Positions 30,140 through 38,960 of a stretch of 64,000 nucleotides of DNA are shown piece by piece; position 1 is the stretch's first letter; every line of letters begins with the position of its first letter. The notes beneath the pieces are model-generated. The model searched no databases and was not told the DNA's origin. It worked only from the letters and a program-made list of their open reading frames with translations. Both the position numbers and the translations under genes were made by a program. Location: the NCBI GenBank assembly GCA_020848545.1, contig JADLHZ010000065.1, positions 1 through 64,000 of the forward strand, read 5' to 3'. The DNA comes from Deltaproteobacteria bacterium. Its GTDB lineage: Bacteria > Myxococcota > JADLHZ01.

Positions 30140-31278
30140 CAGTTCACCCTCAGACAAATCGCAACCGCGGTGGCGATCGTCGCGCTGGTGAAGCGGCAGC
30201 AGAAGCCGCCGAAGCCCGAGGTCACGTTCACGCCCGACGCATCGCGCATGGAGGCCGCGGGCTGCGTGCCGTTCGTGCACTCGGTCTGAGTGTCCGCCAT
30301 GTACGAGTCGGTCATGGTGCCGTCGGAGCGGCAGCCGCCAGAGACGACGAAGAAGCCGACACCGCAATCGGCGAAGGGCGCGCGGCTGCCGGCGGCGCCC
30401 GGACCAGACTGCTGCGTGCGCGTCTGTAACGGCAAGATCACGCCGCCGGCGCTGAAGTCGACTTTGCCTTCGACGCGCAACGCGCCGGCGAACGCTTGGT
30501 GCTCCGCGCGCACGCCGGCGGCTTGAACCTGCGTCGCAACACCGCGAACGCCGGCGCCGCCCGTGCCTGCCGCTTCGCCGACCACGCCGCGCGCGTTCGT
30601 GCCTTCGGCGTAGCCCTGCACGCCGACGCCGTAGCTGTCGCCGCCGCTCGCGCCGATCGAGGCGTCGCCGTAAACACCAACGCCCCCGTTCGCCGCGGTG
30701 TTGTCGCCGAAGACCGCGGCGCCCGGCGCCATCAGATAGCCGTTGCCATCGAAGGTCGCCGGCGTGCGCGAGCGAACGCCGATGCCGCGTGGACCGCTGC
30801 CGCGCACGTCGACGACGAGCCCCGGGTTGCTGCTGCTGCCGCTGAACGTTTGCCCGAAGTGCCGGTGATCGCCGGGGCTGAATTGCCCTGCACCGCTGCC
30901 GAGGAGCGCGCTGACGGTGACGTCGCCGGTGCTCACGTTGCGCGAAAGGCCGCTCATCGCGAAGAGCGAATCGACGCTCGTCTCCTCGGCGCCGCACGCG
31001 AGCGCGCTGCCCACGACCTTCAAGACGTCGCCGTCGTCACACGCTGATGGCACGACGAGGCTCAACACGCCGCTCGCCGCGCCGACGTAATCGCTGCCTT
31101 GATACGCACGCGTGCCGCCGCTCGGCCCCTGTGCGCCAGGCATTCCTTCGATCGGCGAGGTTTGCGCGGCGGCGATCGGCGCAATCGGCTCGACCCGCGG
31201 CGTGACGGGCGCGGTGCGACAGCCGCCAACGCACACGATCGCGCCAAGAACAGCGAGGGTGAGCCACGCGCGCGTCAT
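30139..31278 (-). CDS. Lipoprotein with collagen-like patch and fibre-type repeats, second of three
   Basis: 379 residues; the ATG at 31278 overlaps the upstream stop (ATGA). Lipoprotein signal MTRAWLTLAVLGAIVCVGGC. A short GMPGAQGPSGG stretch is followed by GDHRHFGQTFSG and repeats such as GVGVYGDASIGASGG and GVGVQGYAEGTNARG, then a cysteine-containing C-terminal cap (CGVGFF, TECTNG, GFCCRFT). It shares the HFG motif and the ending CLRV(N/R) with its upstream neighbour, so these are diverged tandem duplicates. Function unknown. Confidence 0.83.
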   Translation of the reverse strand: MTRAWLTLAVLGAIVCVGGCRTAPVTPRVEPIAPIAAAQTSPIEGMPGAQGPSGGTRAYQGSDYVGAASGVLSLVVPSACDDGDVLKVVGSALACGAEETSVDSLFAMSGLSRNVSTGDVTVSALLGSGAGQFSPGDHRHFGQTFSGSSSNPGLVVDVRGSGPRGIGVRSRTPATFDGNGYLMAPGAAVFGDNTAANGGVGVYGDASIGASGGDSYGVGVQGYAEGTNARGVVGEAAGTGGAGVRGVATQVQAAGVRAEHQAFAGALRVEGKVDFSAGGVILPLQTRTQQSGPGAAGSRAPFADCGVGFFVVSGGCRSDGTMTDSYMADTQTECTNGTQPAASMRDASGVNVTSGFGGFCCRFTSATIATAVAICLRVN

Positions 31279-32804
31279 CGGACCCTCAGACAAGTCGCCT
31301 CGGCACGGACCAGCGTCGCCGACTTGCAGCAGTAACCGCGGTACGCTTTGTAGCCCGTACCCATCACGTCGGTCGCCGCGTCGACGCCGTCGCTCAGCGT
31401 CCCACTCGTGCAGTCGGCCGCGCTCGCCACTGGCGCCGACATCGTGATCGCCGTGCCGTAGCAGCCGCCGCCGATCGCGATCCATTCACCGGGCGGGAGC
31501 TGCCGCATATACGCGTCGTCGACGCCGACATCGCAGCCGATGTAGCTCGACGTCGACTCGACCGTGGCGACGCGCCACCGCAACGGCAGCGCAACACCGC
31601 GTGTGGCGCCGGTCATCAGGTTCGATCGACCAATCGTTCGCAACGCCACGCCGCCAGCCGTGTTCGACGCTTCGACGCCCACCGTGGCGAGCGAGTTCGC
31701 TTCGCCCGCGACGGTCACCATGAAGGCGTTGTTTACCTGCGCCCAGGCCCCGACGCCCTTCGAGAAGTCGCCACGGGCGTGCCCCTGAACGCCGACGCCA
31801 TTCTGCGCCGACTGGCTGCGGCCGACGACGCCGATGCCGTTGTTGGCCGCGGGGACGAACTCGCCGAGCACCGCCGCGTAGTTCGCGGAGCCCGTTTGTC
31901 CGACGTCATTTCTGCCTTCGATGCCAACGCCGGTGCCGTTGTTGACGACTTGCAGCGCCGCCATCGCGCTCGGGCCGGTCGACGCGCTCGGGCCGCTGAA
32001 GACTTGGCCGAAGTGCGAGTGTACGGCCGGCGCCACGGCGTTCGCCTCGTCGGCGACGGTCTGCTCCTTCAGCCCCACGGTCCACGTGGTGCCGTTCTGC
32101 GTCACCGTCACCGCGGGCCCTGCGATGATGCTGGTGACCTGCGCGCTCGTCGTGCCGGAGTCGCTGCTGCAGGTCCACGCGCCGCCGGTGACACGCAAGA
32201 TCTGGCCGTTCGTGCAGGAGCCGACGCCGAGGCCGATGCTACTTCCGGCGGCTTCGACGAAGCCGGTGCCAGACACCGCGCCAGTCGGCCCGGTCGGACC
32301 GCGGGGGCCTCGCGGGCCGCGCTGCACGGTCGCCACGCGATCGATCGCGCCGAGCGTGACGTGCGCGACGCGCAGGTGCAGCTCGAAGGGCGCTGCGCTG
32401 GCCGCGGCTTCGACCTCGGCAGACAACGACACGCGCACGAAGCTGGCGGCTTTTTCCGCGATGACGGCGACGCCGAGCGCGGTGCCGGCGGCGTCGAAGT
32501 ATTGCACCGACGCTACGCCGTCGAGGCCGGCGCCACTGAGGATGAGACCGTGCTCGATGCGATGAAAGCCGTTAGAGTCGAGCGCTGCCGCGTCGCCGTC
32601 GAAGCCGGTGACGTCGAAGGTGCCCTGCTCCTGATCCGCGGGAACGCACACGCCCGTCGCCGCGGAGCACACTTGCCCGACTGCGCACTGCGCTTGGGTC
32701 GTGCACGCCGATGCCGTCGAGAACCTCGGCGGCAGCCCGAAGCACGCCGACAACGAGAGTGACGTGAGCACGGCGTAGACCGCGCGGCGCGGAGAGAAGA
32801 CCAT
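31275..32804 (-). CDS. Collagen-like lipoprotein with fibre-type repeats, first of three
   Basis: 509 residues. Lipoprotein signal MVFSPRRAVYAVLTSLSLSAC. A cysteine-knot-like N-terminus (CTTQAQCAVGQVCSAATGVC) is followed by a beta region, a perfect Gly-X-Y patch (GPRGPRGPTGPTG, about residues 162-175), an HSHFGQVF motif, Gly-rich repeats (GIEGRNDVGQTG, GVVGRSQSAQNG, GVQGHARGD) and a Cys-containing cap. It is the longest of three consecutive paralogues that overlap by 1-4 bases and form one operon. The collagen-like patch would promote trimerisation. Surface fibre or adhesin is an inference. Confidence 0.85.
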   Translation of the reverse strand: MVFSPRRAVYAVLTSLSLSACFGLPPRFSTASACTTQAQCAVGQVCSAATGVCVPADQEQGTFDVTGFDGDAAALDSNGFHRIEHGLILSGAGLDGVASVQYFDAAGTALGVAVIAEKAASFVRVSLSAEVEAAASAAPFELHLRVAHVTLGAIDRVATVQRGPRGPRGPTGPTGAVSGTGFVEAAGSSIGLGVGSCTNGQILRVTGGAWTCSSDSGTTSAQVTSIIAGPAVTVTQNGTTWTVGLKEQTVADEANAVAPAVHSHFGQVFSGPSASTGPSAMAALQVVNNGTGVGIEGRNDVGQTGSANYAAVLGEFVPAANNGIGVVGRSQSAQNGVGVQGHARGDFSKGVGAWAQVNNAFMVTVAGEANSLATVGVEASNTAGGVALRTIGRSNLMTGATRGVALPLRWRVATVESTSSYIGCDVGVDDAYMRQLPPGEWIAIGGGCYGTAITMSAPVASAADCTSGTLSDGVDAATDVMGTGYKAYRGYCCKSATLVRAEATCLRVR

Positions 32805-32822
32805 CGAAACTAGGATAGCCGA

Positions 32823-33524
32823 TCACGCGACGGCAGTCTCGGGCTCGGCGCGCGCGGCGCGTGACACCCGCACGAGCTCCGCCCGGGTGACGCCGAGCTG
32901 CTTCAGCACCGGGAAGTAGACTTTTTGCAGGAACATATTGCGATCGATGTCGCCCATCTCGCGCATGACGTTGATGCGGCTGTCGTAGTCCTCGATGAGA
33001 TCTTCGCCCGGCATGCGGAAGTTCTTCGCGACGTGCGCGATGTCTTTGATCGTGCCGTCGCGATCTTCGCCGAGCAGCACCTTGACGACGCCTTGATAGA
33101 AGCGCGTGTGGGCGATCTCGTCTCGGCCGATGAAGTCGTAGATCTGCCAGAGGCAGTGATCGTTCTCGCGCTCTTTGGCGACTTCGCGCTGGCGGCAGTA
33201 GATGAAGAAGGTCGCCATCTCTTGGAAGCAGCCGTAGATCGTCATCTGCCGGCAGGACTGAAACGGCGTCGTCCAGCGCTTCGCGAAGGTCTTCTGCTGC
33301 AAGTCGAACATCTGCTCAGGCGTGCGCTTCTTGCTGCGCATCAGGTATTCCATGAGCACGAGGGAGTGCTTCGACTCTTCGTAGCCCCAGTTCGATTGGA
33401 ACCACATGGTGCCGAAGTACGGGCGCACGGCGTTCAAACCGCCGCCGATGTAGTCGGGCAGGTACTCTTTGTAGAGCTTCTCCTCGAGCGCGTGCCGAGG
33501 AAGCGCTGCGCCGACATTTGTCAT
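32823..33524 (-). CDS. Acyl-ACP desaturase-like di-iron protein
   Basis: 233 residues. The ATG at 33524 is chosen because the frame upstream is repeat-derived and not protein-like. It is a helical, ferritin-like protein with two iron-binding motifs spaced as in acyl-ACP desaturases: EESKH (WGYEESKHSLVLMEYLM) and DEIAH (IGRDEIAHTRFYQGVV). It is shorter than the plant stearoyl-ACP desaturases (about 330-360 residues) but close to bacterial relatives. If active, it would introduce a cis double bond into an ACP-bound chain using O2. It is 18 bases from the start of the collagen-like operon, on the same strand and upstream of it. An AurF-like N-oxygenase is a possible alternative. Confidence 0.8.
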   Translation of the reverse strand: MTNVGAALPRHALEEKLYKEYLPDYIGGGLNAVRPYFGTMWFQSNWGYEESKHSLVLMEYLMRSKKRTPEQMFDLQQKTFAKRWTTPFQSCRQMTIYGCFQEMATFFIYCRQREVAKERENDHCLWQIYDFIGRDEIAHTRFYQGVVKVLLGEDRDGTIKDIAHVAKNFRMPGEDLIEDYDSRINVMREMGDIDRNMFLQKVYFPVLKQLGVTRAELVRVSRAARAEPETAVA

Positions 33525-33643
33525 GCGCGCGGTTCTGGCCAACGCGAACCAAGCGCGCAAGTGTGCAGGCGAGTCGGAAATCCGGATCGCTGGTCGGATC
33601 AAACCCTTCGCGCCGATGTAAGAAAACGTCGAGGTTGGTGCAA

Positions 33644-33713
33644 AGGCGCGACCGAGTGAGCAGCGCAGGCGGGGCGGAGCTACGTCGAGCAGCGGAGCGA
33701 CCAAGCAACGAAG
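33644..33713. repeat. 70-bp dispersed intergenic repeat, copy 1
   Basis: Starts AGGCGCGACCGAG and ends GCGACCAAGCAACGAAG. The outer parts match copy 2 (38868-38937) at nearly every position, while the central ~10 bases differ (GGGCGGAGCT against TACTTCCCGT). It lies between two minus-strand genes (33524 and 33736). Confidence 0.8.
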
Positions 33714-33735
33714 CAGTTGCGCCAAGATCGGCGTT

Positions 33736-34449
33736 TTATTCCGGGTCCCAGCTCGACGCCGGCAGCACTTTCCATCCGCTGTCCGTCGCGTCGGTCTTGA
33801 TCCGGACGACGCGCAACGGCCACTGGCGTGGCTTGTCTTTAACCGAGTCCTTCGACTCGACGGTGAACGCCACGTACTCGACTTTGTACGCGCCGGTCTT
33901 GTCGGCCTTCTGCAAGATCATCCGCGCCGGGTTCTTCGGATGCCAATAGATCATTTTGTTGGCGCGGATGACGTCAGCGAACACCGGATACTTCGTGATC
34001 AGCTCCTGGCGCAGCTGCTTCGTCTTCTCGGCCATCTTGCGCGCGTGGTCGACGTTCACTTCCTTCGCGGGATCGCCGGCGCCGCCGAGCGCTGCGCCTT
34101 CGCCGAGCAGCTGCAGGCCCGCTTTGTCCAACGCGTCGACGGCGCTCTGCAGATCGCCGAGCTGACCTTCTTCGCTGCGCGGCTCTTGCTTCGAGACGAT
34201 CTTCGGGCTGGTCACCGCCGCCGCCTTCGCATCGAGCGAGACGCCGCCGAGCAAGTAGTCCTTGCCCTGCGCCTTCTTCGGATCAGCGAGCGCGGCCAAA
34301 TACTTCTCGGCGATCTGCTGCGGATCTTCGGCTTTCACTTCAGCCTTCGCTTCGGCTTTCTTCGCAGGCGCCGGAGCGGCCGCCGGCGCGGCGAGCGTCG
34401 AGAGGGGGAAGAGGAGGGTCAGGATGGCGAGTAGTTTGTTCACGGCCAC
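33736..34449 (-). CDS. Secreted protein of unknown function
   Basis: 237 residues (or 235 from the GTG at 34443). Signal peptide about MAVNKLLAILTLLFPLSTLA, then an Ala/Lys/Glu/Pro-rich low-complexity linker (about residues 20-45), then a mixed domain with WHPKNPARMIL and WPLRVVRIKTD. The C-terminal half has a regular strand pattern. It lies 36 bases downstream of the MtfA-like gene on the same strand. No family recognised. Confidence 0.75.
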   Translation of the reverse strand: MAVNKLLAILTLLFPLSTLAAPAAAPAPAKKAEAKAEVKAEDPQQIAEKYLAALADPKKAQGKDYLLGGVSLDAKAAAVTSPKIVSKQEPRSEEGQLGDLQSAVDALDKAGLQLLGEGAALGGAGDPAKEVNVDHARKMAEKTKQLRQELITKYPVFADVIRANKMIYWHPKNPARMILQKADKTGAYKVEYVAFTVESKDSVKDKPRQWPLRVVRIKTDATDSGWKVLPASSWDPE

Positions 34450-34485
34450 GACTCTAGCCGTTCGCGAACGGAGCGCAAGAGGTGT

Positions 34486-35214
34486 TCAAGGTTCCGCCTC
34501 GGCAGCCGGATCGATGCGGTAATACGCCACGAGCACGTCGTAGAGCTCCTGGTGCCGCTTCTGCATCTGCCGTGGCTTCTCGAAGAACGCCTCGGTGGCG
34601 ACGGCGAAGAACTCCGCCTCGTTCGTCGCACCATAACGCCTGAGCACCGCGCGCCGCTCGCTCTTGTCTCGCAACGCGAAGAACGCCTTGCCCATGGTCT
34701 TCGCCCACGGCTGATAGGCGGCGATTTCATCGAGCACCGGCGTGCCGTCGAACTGGCCGTCGACGATGTCGAGCACGTGCGCGAACTCGTGCATGCCGGT
34801 GTTGTGGCCATCGTCTTTGTTCTTCAAGCCGGCGATGACGGCGTCGTAAGACAAGACGACGGTGCCCCAGGTATGCGCTTCGCCGAAGACCACGGTGCCT
34901 CCCTGCTCTTTGTGCTGATAGTGCGACTTGTACACCACGATCTCGGTCAGCCTTTGATAGTGCTCGCCCGGCAAGTTCATCACGAGGCGCGCGGCGGCGG
35001 CAGAGATCGTGACGACCACGGTGTCATCGATCGCCATGTCTTTGGTCGGAATGAAGTGCTTCGTCCGCGCGAAGATCTTGAGCTTCGTCTCGAAGCGCTC
35101 GCGCGCCGCGGCGTCGAGGCGCGGATAGAACGGCACGTTCATCCGCAAGATCTCGCGCCAAGCCTCGGGAAAGGGCTGCCTCGCGGCGCGCCAGCGGAAG
35201 AAGTAGCCGAGCAT
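34486..35214 (-). CDS. mtfA: MtfA-family zinc peptidase
   Basis: 242 residues. The gluzincin motif HEFAH (TGMHEFAHVLDIVDG) with a downstream acidic patch (NEAEFFAVATEAFFEKP) and an N-terminal aromatic region (MLGYFFRWRAARQPFPEAW) are typical of MtfA. In enterobacteria MtfA is a cytosolic aminopeptidase that binds the Mlc repressor; whether such a repressor exists here is unknown. It is the upstream gene of a small minus-strand pair with 33736-34449 and is divergent from the large EspA-like gene. Confidence 0.9.
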   Translation of the reverse strand: MLGYFFRWRAARQPFPEAWREILRMNVPFYPRLDAAARERFETKLKIFARTKHFIPTKDMAIDDTVVVTISAAAARLVMNLPGEHYQRLTEIVVYKSHYQHKEQGGTVVFGEAHTWGTVVLSYDAVIAGLKNKDDGHNTGMHEFAHVLDIVDGQFDGTPVLDEIAAYQPWAKTMGKAFFALRDKSERRAVLRRYGATNEAEFFAVATEAFFEKPRQMQKRHQELYDVLVAYYRIDPAAEAEP

Positions 35215-35264
35215 GTTCGCCCCTTACCTTAGCCAAAGCCTCGACGTCGGGGTACTACATCCAC

Positions 35265-38200
35265 ATGGCTTCGATCACGAATACCCCGCCGCGAAGCACC
35301 GTTCAACAAACCCCCGCCGAGCAAGGCGCCGCCAAAACGGAAGCGAAGACGTCAGACGCGATGGCGAAGATCGCCGGCGACAAGGCCGCGCGCGATGTGT
35401 TGGTGAAGACGCAGGGGTCGCCAGCGGGCGCGCCAGTCGGCTCGAGCACGGCGATCATCGGCGCTGTCGGCGGCACCGCGACGGTGCTCACCGAGGACGC
35501 GAAAGCGACCTTGCAGGCGCTGGTGAAGACGCTCGCCGCCGGCTTGCCCGAGGGCCAAGCGGGGGAGTTCCTGCAAGCAGACTTTCCGCGCCTCGAACGG
35601 CCGGTGCCGACGATCGTGGACGCCAAGGCATTTGCTTCGCTGCTCGTCGCGGACGAGGCCTCGAGCATGCGCCTCTTCGGCAACGAGACGCCGACGAAGC
35701 CAGAAGGCAAGCGCGCGCCGCAAGGGCTCGACCTCGGGCGTGATCTCGCGCGCGACGTCGCGGTGAGCGGCCCGGTCACCGCCGGCCAGATCGCGATCGG
35801 CGGGCTGAGCAAGACACAGCAGCAAACGCTCGCCAAGGTGGCCGAACAAACGCGCGACCTGCTGAGCAAGTGGCGGCCAGGGCCGGGCGCTGCGAAGCCG
35901 GGCGAGCCCTGGCAAGACATCGAGATCCCTGGCCCCGAGCTCGTGAAGCTCGAAGGCCTCATGGGCACGCTCGGCGGCAGCATCGACTGGGCGAACGCCG
36001 ACCCGATCCTCCTCGCGCAGATCATCATGATGGAGATCGCGCGCGACAACGAAAAAGATCTCAAGGAGATCTTGAACCAAGCGGACGCGAACAACAAACG
36101 CCGCGCCACGATGCGCAAGTTCGTCACCGAAGCGAAAGCGCAATCGGCGGCCCTGACGGCGAAGTTGCGTGGGCTCTACGACGAGCGCTGCAACTTGCCG
36201 AAGGACGATCCCCGCTTCATCGATCGGGCGGTCGTTTCCTTCGATCAATTCGCCGTCGCGCAGAAGCTCTGCATCGTGAGCGGCGATATCAGCTCGCCCG
36301 GAAACGACGAGCTCCCCGGCGCGATCGCCGACGTGGACGTGTCGCCGAACGAAGCGGTGTTTCCGCCCGGCGGCGCCGCCGAATTTTCGCCGGAGATCTG
36401 CGACCTCGCCGAAAAGCTGAAGCTCACGCCTGACGAAGTGAGCCGGCTGCAACGCGTGTGGTGCGCGCTGCCCGGCCCCGAGCGCGCCAAGTTCGGCGGC
36501 GACTTTCACGTTTGGCTGCTCACCTCTGCGAGCGCAGGCGGCGTCGGGCTCAGTGGCGCACCGGACGCTGCCCAGAGCGCGATCGCCGGGCCTTATCTCA
36601 CCGCGCACGATCCCAAGGTGACAACCGCGCAGCAGGCGGCCAAGTACGGCGTCACCGGCGAACAGATCGATGCGCTCTATGCGGCCTTCAGCGCGCTGCC
36701 GGCGAGCGAGCGCACGGCGTTCTTCGGCGACGACTTCGAAACCTGGCTGCAGAGCGCGAGCGGACCGAACCTCGACGCCGGTAAGGCGGGCCAGAGCGCT
36801 GCCGCGGCCACGTTCTTGGCTAAGGAAGCGCCGCTCGTCAGCGTCGAAGCGATCGCGCAGACCTACGGCTTGGGCATGGGCGAAGCGCTCGCGTTGCGCG
36901 ACTACTTCATGGCGATGTCGCCGGCGCAGCGCAACCTCTACGGCAACGACATTCATCGCTTCATCGCCGAAGGGGTGAAGCTCGAAGTCGGCGGTGACCA
37001 CGACGCCCAAACGGCGAAGATCGCCGCCTACTTTGCCGCCGAGCGCACGCGTTTGGATCCGCCTGCGAAAGCCCGCGGTCCACAAGCATCCGGGCCAATG
37101 ACGACGAAGGAGAAGACCGGCCCGCCACTCACACCGGAACAGCAGCTCGACAAGCTGCGAGAGAAAGCCTTCAACATCGGCCACGACTATCTCGGCGACG
37201 GCGGGTCCCCGCAAGCCGAGCTCGACGGTGCGATCGCCGAGCTGACGCAGGCCGTGTTGCTCGAGCAGCACTGCATCGCCGAAGGCACGTCGTCGTTCGA
37301 AGCCGGGCAAAAGCGCGAAGACGCCGAGAAGAAGCTCGCCGAGATCATCAACGGCATCACCGATCCGGCGCAGCGCGAAAAGGCGCGCGAGTACGTCAAC
37401 ACGCGCATGCAAGAAGTGGCGATGAACCTCGATGCGGCGAAGGCCGAAGGGCTCACGCCGTCCGACATCGCCGCCGAGCAGGAGGCGCGCGGCGAGCAAG
37501 TCAGCGATCCGTTGGCGACGACCGACATCACCGACAAGAGCAAAGCCCAAGGATCACAGCGCGAGTCCTACAACGAATTCGTGGATCCGCTGTACCAGGC
37601 CGACCATGACGCGTGGTCGGCGCAAGTCGCGAATTGGAACACGGAGCGGCAGGGGCAACTGCCACGCGAGCCGCAGCGCATGGATCAGAAGTATCAATTG
37701 GCGTTTCAGCATCACATCTACGAGATGACCGGCGAGTGGCCGCCGAGCATCGTCGGCCTGCCGAAAGACGAAAACGGAGACTACTACTACGAGGTCTCGC
37801 AAGACGACGGCGACCAAGGCTCGACCGACGTTCTCGTCACGTCGACCGCCGGCGGGCTCGAGCGCGAAGACGACACGGCCAAGTACGTGGACCCTGAGGC
37901 GCTGGATGCGGCGGCCGCGCAGCTGCGCGCGATCGGGACGGGTACGAAGTACACCTCAGACGTACCGCTGACCGATCCAGACAGCAACACGCAGCGCGAC
38001 ATCATCACCGAATACGAGAACGCAACGGGCACGTACGCGAGCGAGCCGCACGAACCGGGCCCGGTCATGGAGCCGAGCGCCGACGTGCGCGCCGCCGCCG
38101 ACGCGTTGAAGCAGCCGATCGATCACTCGACCTCGCAGACGCAGCGGCAAAACGTGCGAGAGATCTCGCTCGCCGAGCTGTCGACGAGCATCGAGCGCTG

Positions 38201-38357
38201 GGAGAACGAGAAGGACTCGGCTGGCGATCTCGGCGAGTCGCTGCAGCTCAAGCTGCAAATGGCGATGGAGCGGTACACGCGGGCGTTCACCACGTGCTCG
38301 AACATCCTAAAGAAGATCTCGGAAGCCTCGAGCTCGATGATCGCGAACCTGAAGTGA
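35265..38357 (+). CDS. Large EspA/SseB-like protein, possible type III secretion translocator or filament subunit
   Basis: 1030 residues, no signal peptide, Thr/Pro/Ala-rich N-terminus (SITNTPPRSTVQQTPAEQ). Residues about 225-310 resemble the EspA/SseB translocator core: a hydrophobic helix (ILLAQIIMMEIARDN) followed by a polar helix (KDLKEILNQADANNKRRATM). Residues about 383-595 hold three divergent tandem repeats of ~70 residues (LPGPERAKFGGDFHVWL, LPASERTAFFGDDFETWL, MSPAQRNLYGNDIHRFI). The C-terminus is a coiled coil (LQLKLQMAMERYTRAFTTCS, then ILKKISEASSSMIANLK) recalling needle/EspA-type ends. A TPR chaperone-like gene follows after 8 bases, the usual arrangement for a type III translocator. 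No other secretion-system gene is seen. Alternative: an unrelated coiled-coil protein. Confidence 0.62.
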   Translation: MASITNTPPRSTVQQTPAEQGAAKTEAKTSDAMAKIAGDKAARDVLVKTQGSPAGAPVGSSTAIIGAVGGTATVLTEDAKATLQALVKTLAAGLPEGQAGEFLQADFPRLERPVPTIVDAKAFASLLVADEASSMRLFGNETPTKPEGKRAPQGLDLGRDLARDVAVSGPVTAGQIAIGGLSKTQQQTLAKVAEQTRDLLSKWRPGPGAAKPGEPWQDIEIPGPELVKLEGLMGTLGGSIDWANADPILLAQIIMMEIARDNEKDLKEILNQADANNKRRATMRKFVTEAKAQSAALTAKLRGLYDERCNLPKDDPRFIDRAVVSFDQFAVAQKLCIVSGDISSPGNDELPGAIADVDVSPNEAVFPPGGAAEFSPEICDLAEKLKLTPDEVSRLQRVWCALPGPERAKFGGDFHVWLLTSASAGGVGLSGAPDAAQSAIAGPYLTAHDPKVTTAQQAAKYGVTGEQIDALYAAFSALPASERTAFFGDDFETWLQSASGPNLDAGKAGQSAAAATFLAKEAPLVSVEAIAQTYGLGMGEALALRDYFMAMSPAQRNLYGNDIHRFIAEGVKLEVGGDHDAQTAKIAAYFAAERTRLDPPAKARGPQASGPMTTKEKTGPPLTPEQQLDKLREKAFNIGHDYLGDGGSPQAELDGAIAELTQAVLLEQHCIAEGTSSFEAGQKREDAEKKLAEIINGITDPAQREKAREYVNTRMQEVAMNLDAAKAEGLTPSDIAAEQEARGEQVSDPLATTDITDKSKAQGSQRESYNEFVDPLYQADHDAWSAQVANWNTERQGQLPREPQRMDQKYQLAFQHHIYEMTGEWPPSIVGLPKDENGDYYYEVSQDDGDQGSTDVLVTSTAGGLEREDDTAKYVDPEALDAAAAQLRAIGTGTKYTSDVPLTDPDSNTQRDIITEYENATGTYASEPHEPGPVMEPSADVRAAADALKQPIDHSTSQTQRQNVREISLAELSTSIERWENEKDSAGDLGESLQLKLQMAMERYTRAFTTCSNILKKISEASSSMIANLK

Positions 38358-38365
38358 GGGCCACC

Positions 38366-38818
38366 ATGACGCAGACCAAACCGCTGCCGATTGCCGCGCA
38401 GATTCACCGTCCTTGGTCGCCAGCGCAAGCGGCCGGCTTCGCCCATCACGCGATGCTGCTGCGAGCGCGAGGCGAGCATGCCTTGGCCGCCGAAGCGCTG
38501 CGGCATGCTTTGGCTGGCGCCCCGCGCCGCGCCGACTACTGGGGCGCGCTCGGCGTCTGCTTGGCGGAAGCGCATCAATACGAAGCCGCGCGGCGCGCCG
38601 TAAGCCGTGCGCTGCGCCTCGACGCGGCGAAGGTGGATCTCTGGTGCGTCTTCGGCGAGCTCTCGCTCGAGCTCTTCGACTACAACGCCGCCGTGCACGC
38701 GTTCGGCAAATGCATCGCGCTCGATGCGAGGGCGAAGCACCCGGCTGGCATCCGAGCGCGCGCGTTGGTCATGAAGCTCGATTGGACGTTGAAGCAGGCC
38801 TCGGGCGCGAAGAGCTGA
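38366..38818 (+). CDS. TPR protein, class II type III secretion chaperone-like
   Basis: 150 residues; the ATG at 38366 is preceded by GTGAGGG. Three TPR units: FAHHAMLLRARGEHALAAEA, YWGALGVCLAEAHQYEAARR and LWCVFGELSLELFDYNAAVH, with conserved TPR small/aromatic positions. Size, TPR number and position directly after a large helical gene fit SycD/LcrH-type chaperones that hold translocators before secretion. It is translationally close to 35265-38357. A general TPR adaptor is the alternative. Confidence 0.72.
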   Translation: MTQTKPLPIAAQIHRPWSPAQAAGFAHHAMLLRARGEHALAAEALRHALAGAPRRADYWGALGVCLAEAHQYEAARRAVSRALRLDAAKVDLWCVFGELSLELFDYNAAVHAFGKCIALDARAKHPAGIRARALVMKLDWTLKQASGAKS

Positions 38819-38867
38819 CGCGCGCAAGACCCTCGCAGGCCGCGCGTTCGAGAAGGGTTCATATCCG

Positions 38868-38937
38868 AGGCGCGACCGAGAGAGCAGCGCAGGCGTACTT
38901 CCCGTACGCCGAGCAGCGCAGCGACCAAGCAACGAAG
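38868..38937. repeat. 70-bp dispersed intergenic repeat, copy 2
   Basis: Same orientation and length as copy 1 (33644-33713), with identical outer segments and a divergent centre. It lies in the convergent gap between the TPR gene (ends 38818) and the gene ending at 38961. Confidence 0.8.
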
Positions 38938-38960
38938 GAGATGGGCCCTTATCGGACGCG

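Noticed and set aside
32823-33725. Longer (300-residue) version of the desaturase-like protein
   Set aside because: The extra N-terminal ~67 residues are translated from the 70-bp repeat and are Arg/Leu-rich; the ATG at 33524 precedes the conserved fold.
38848-38868. tRNA T-arm-like string (GGGTTCATATCC) near repeat copy 2
   Set aside because: No matching acceptor, D or anticodon stems around it, and the other copy of the repeat lacks the string.
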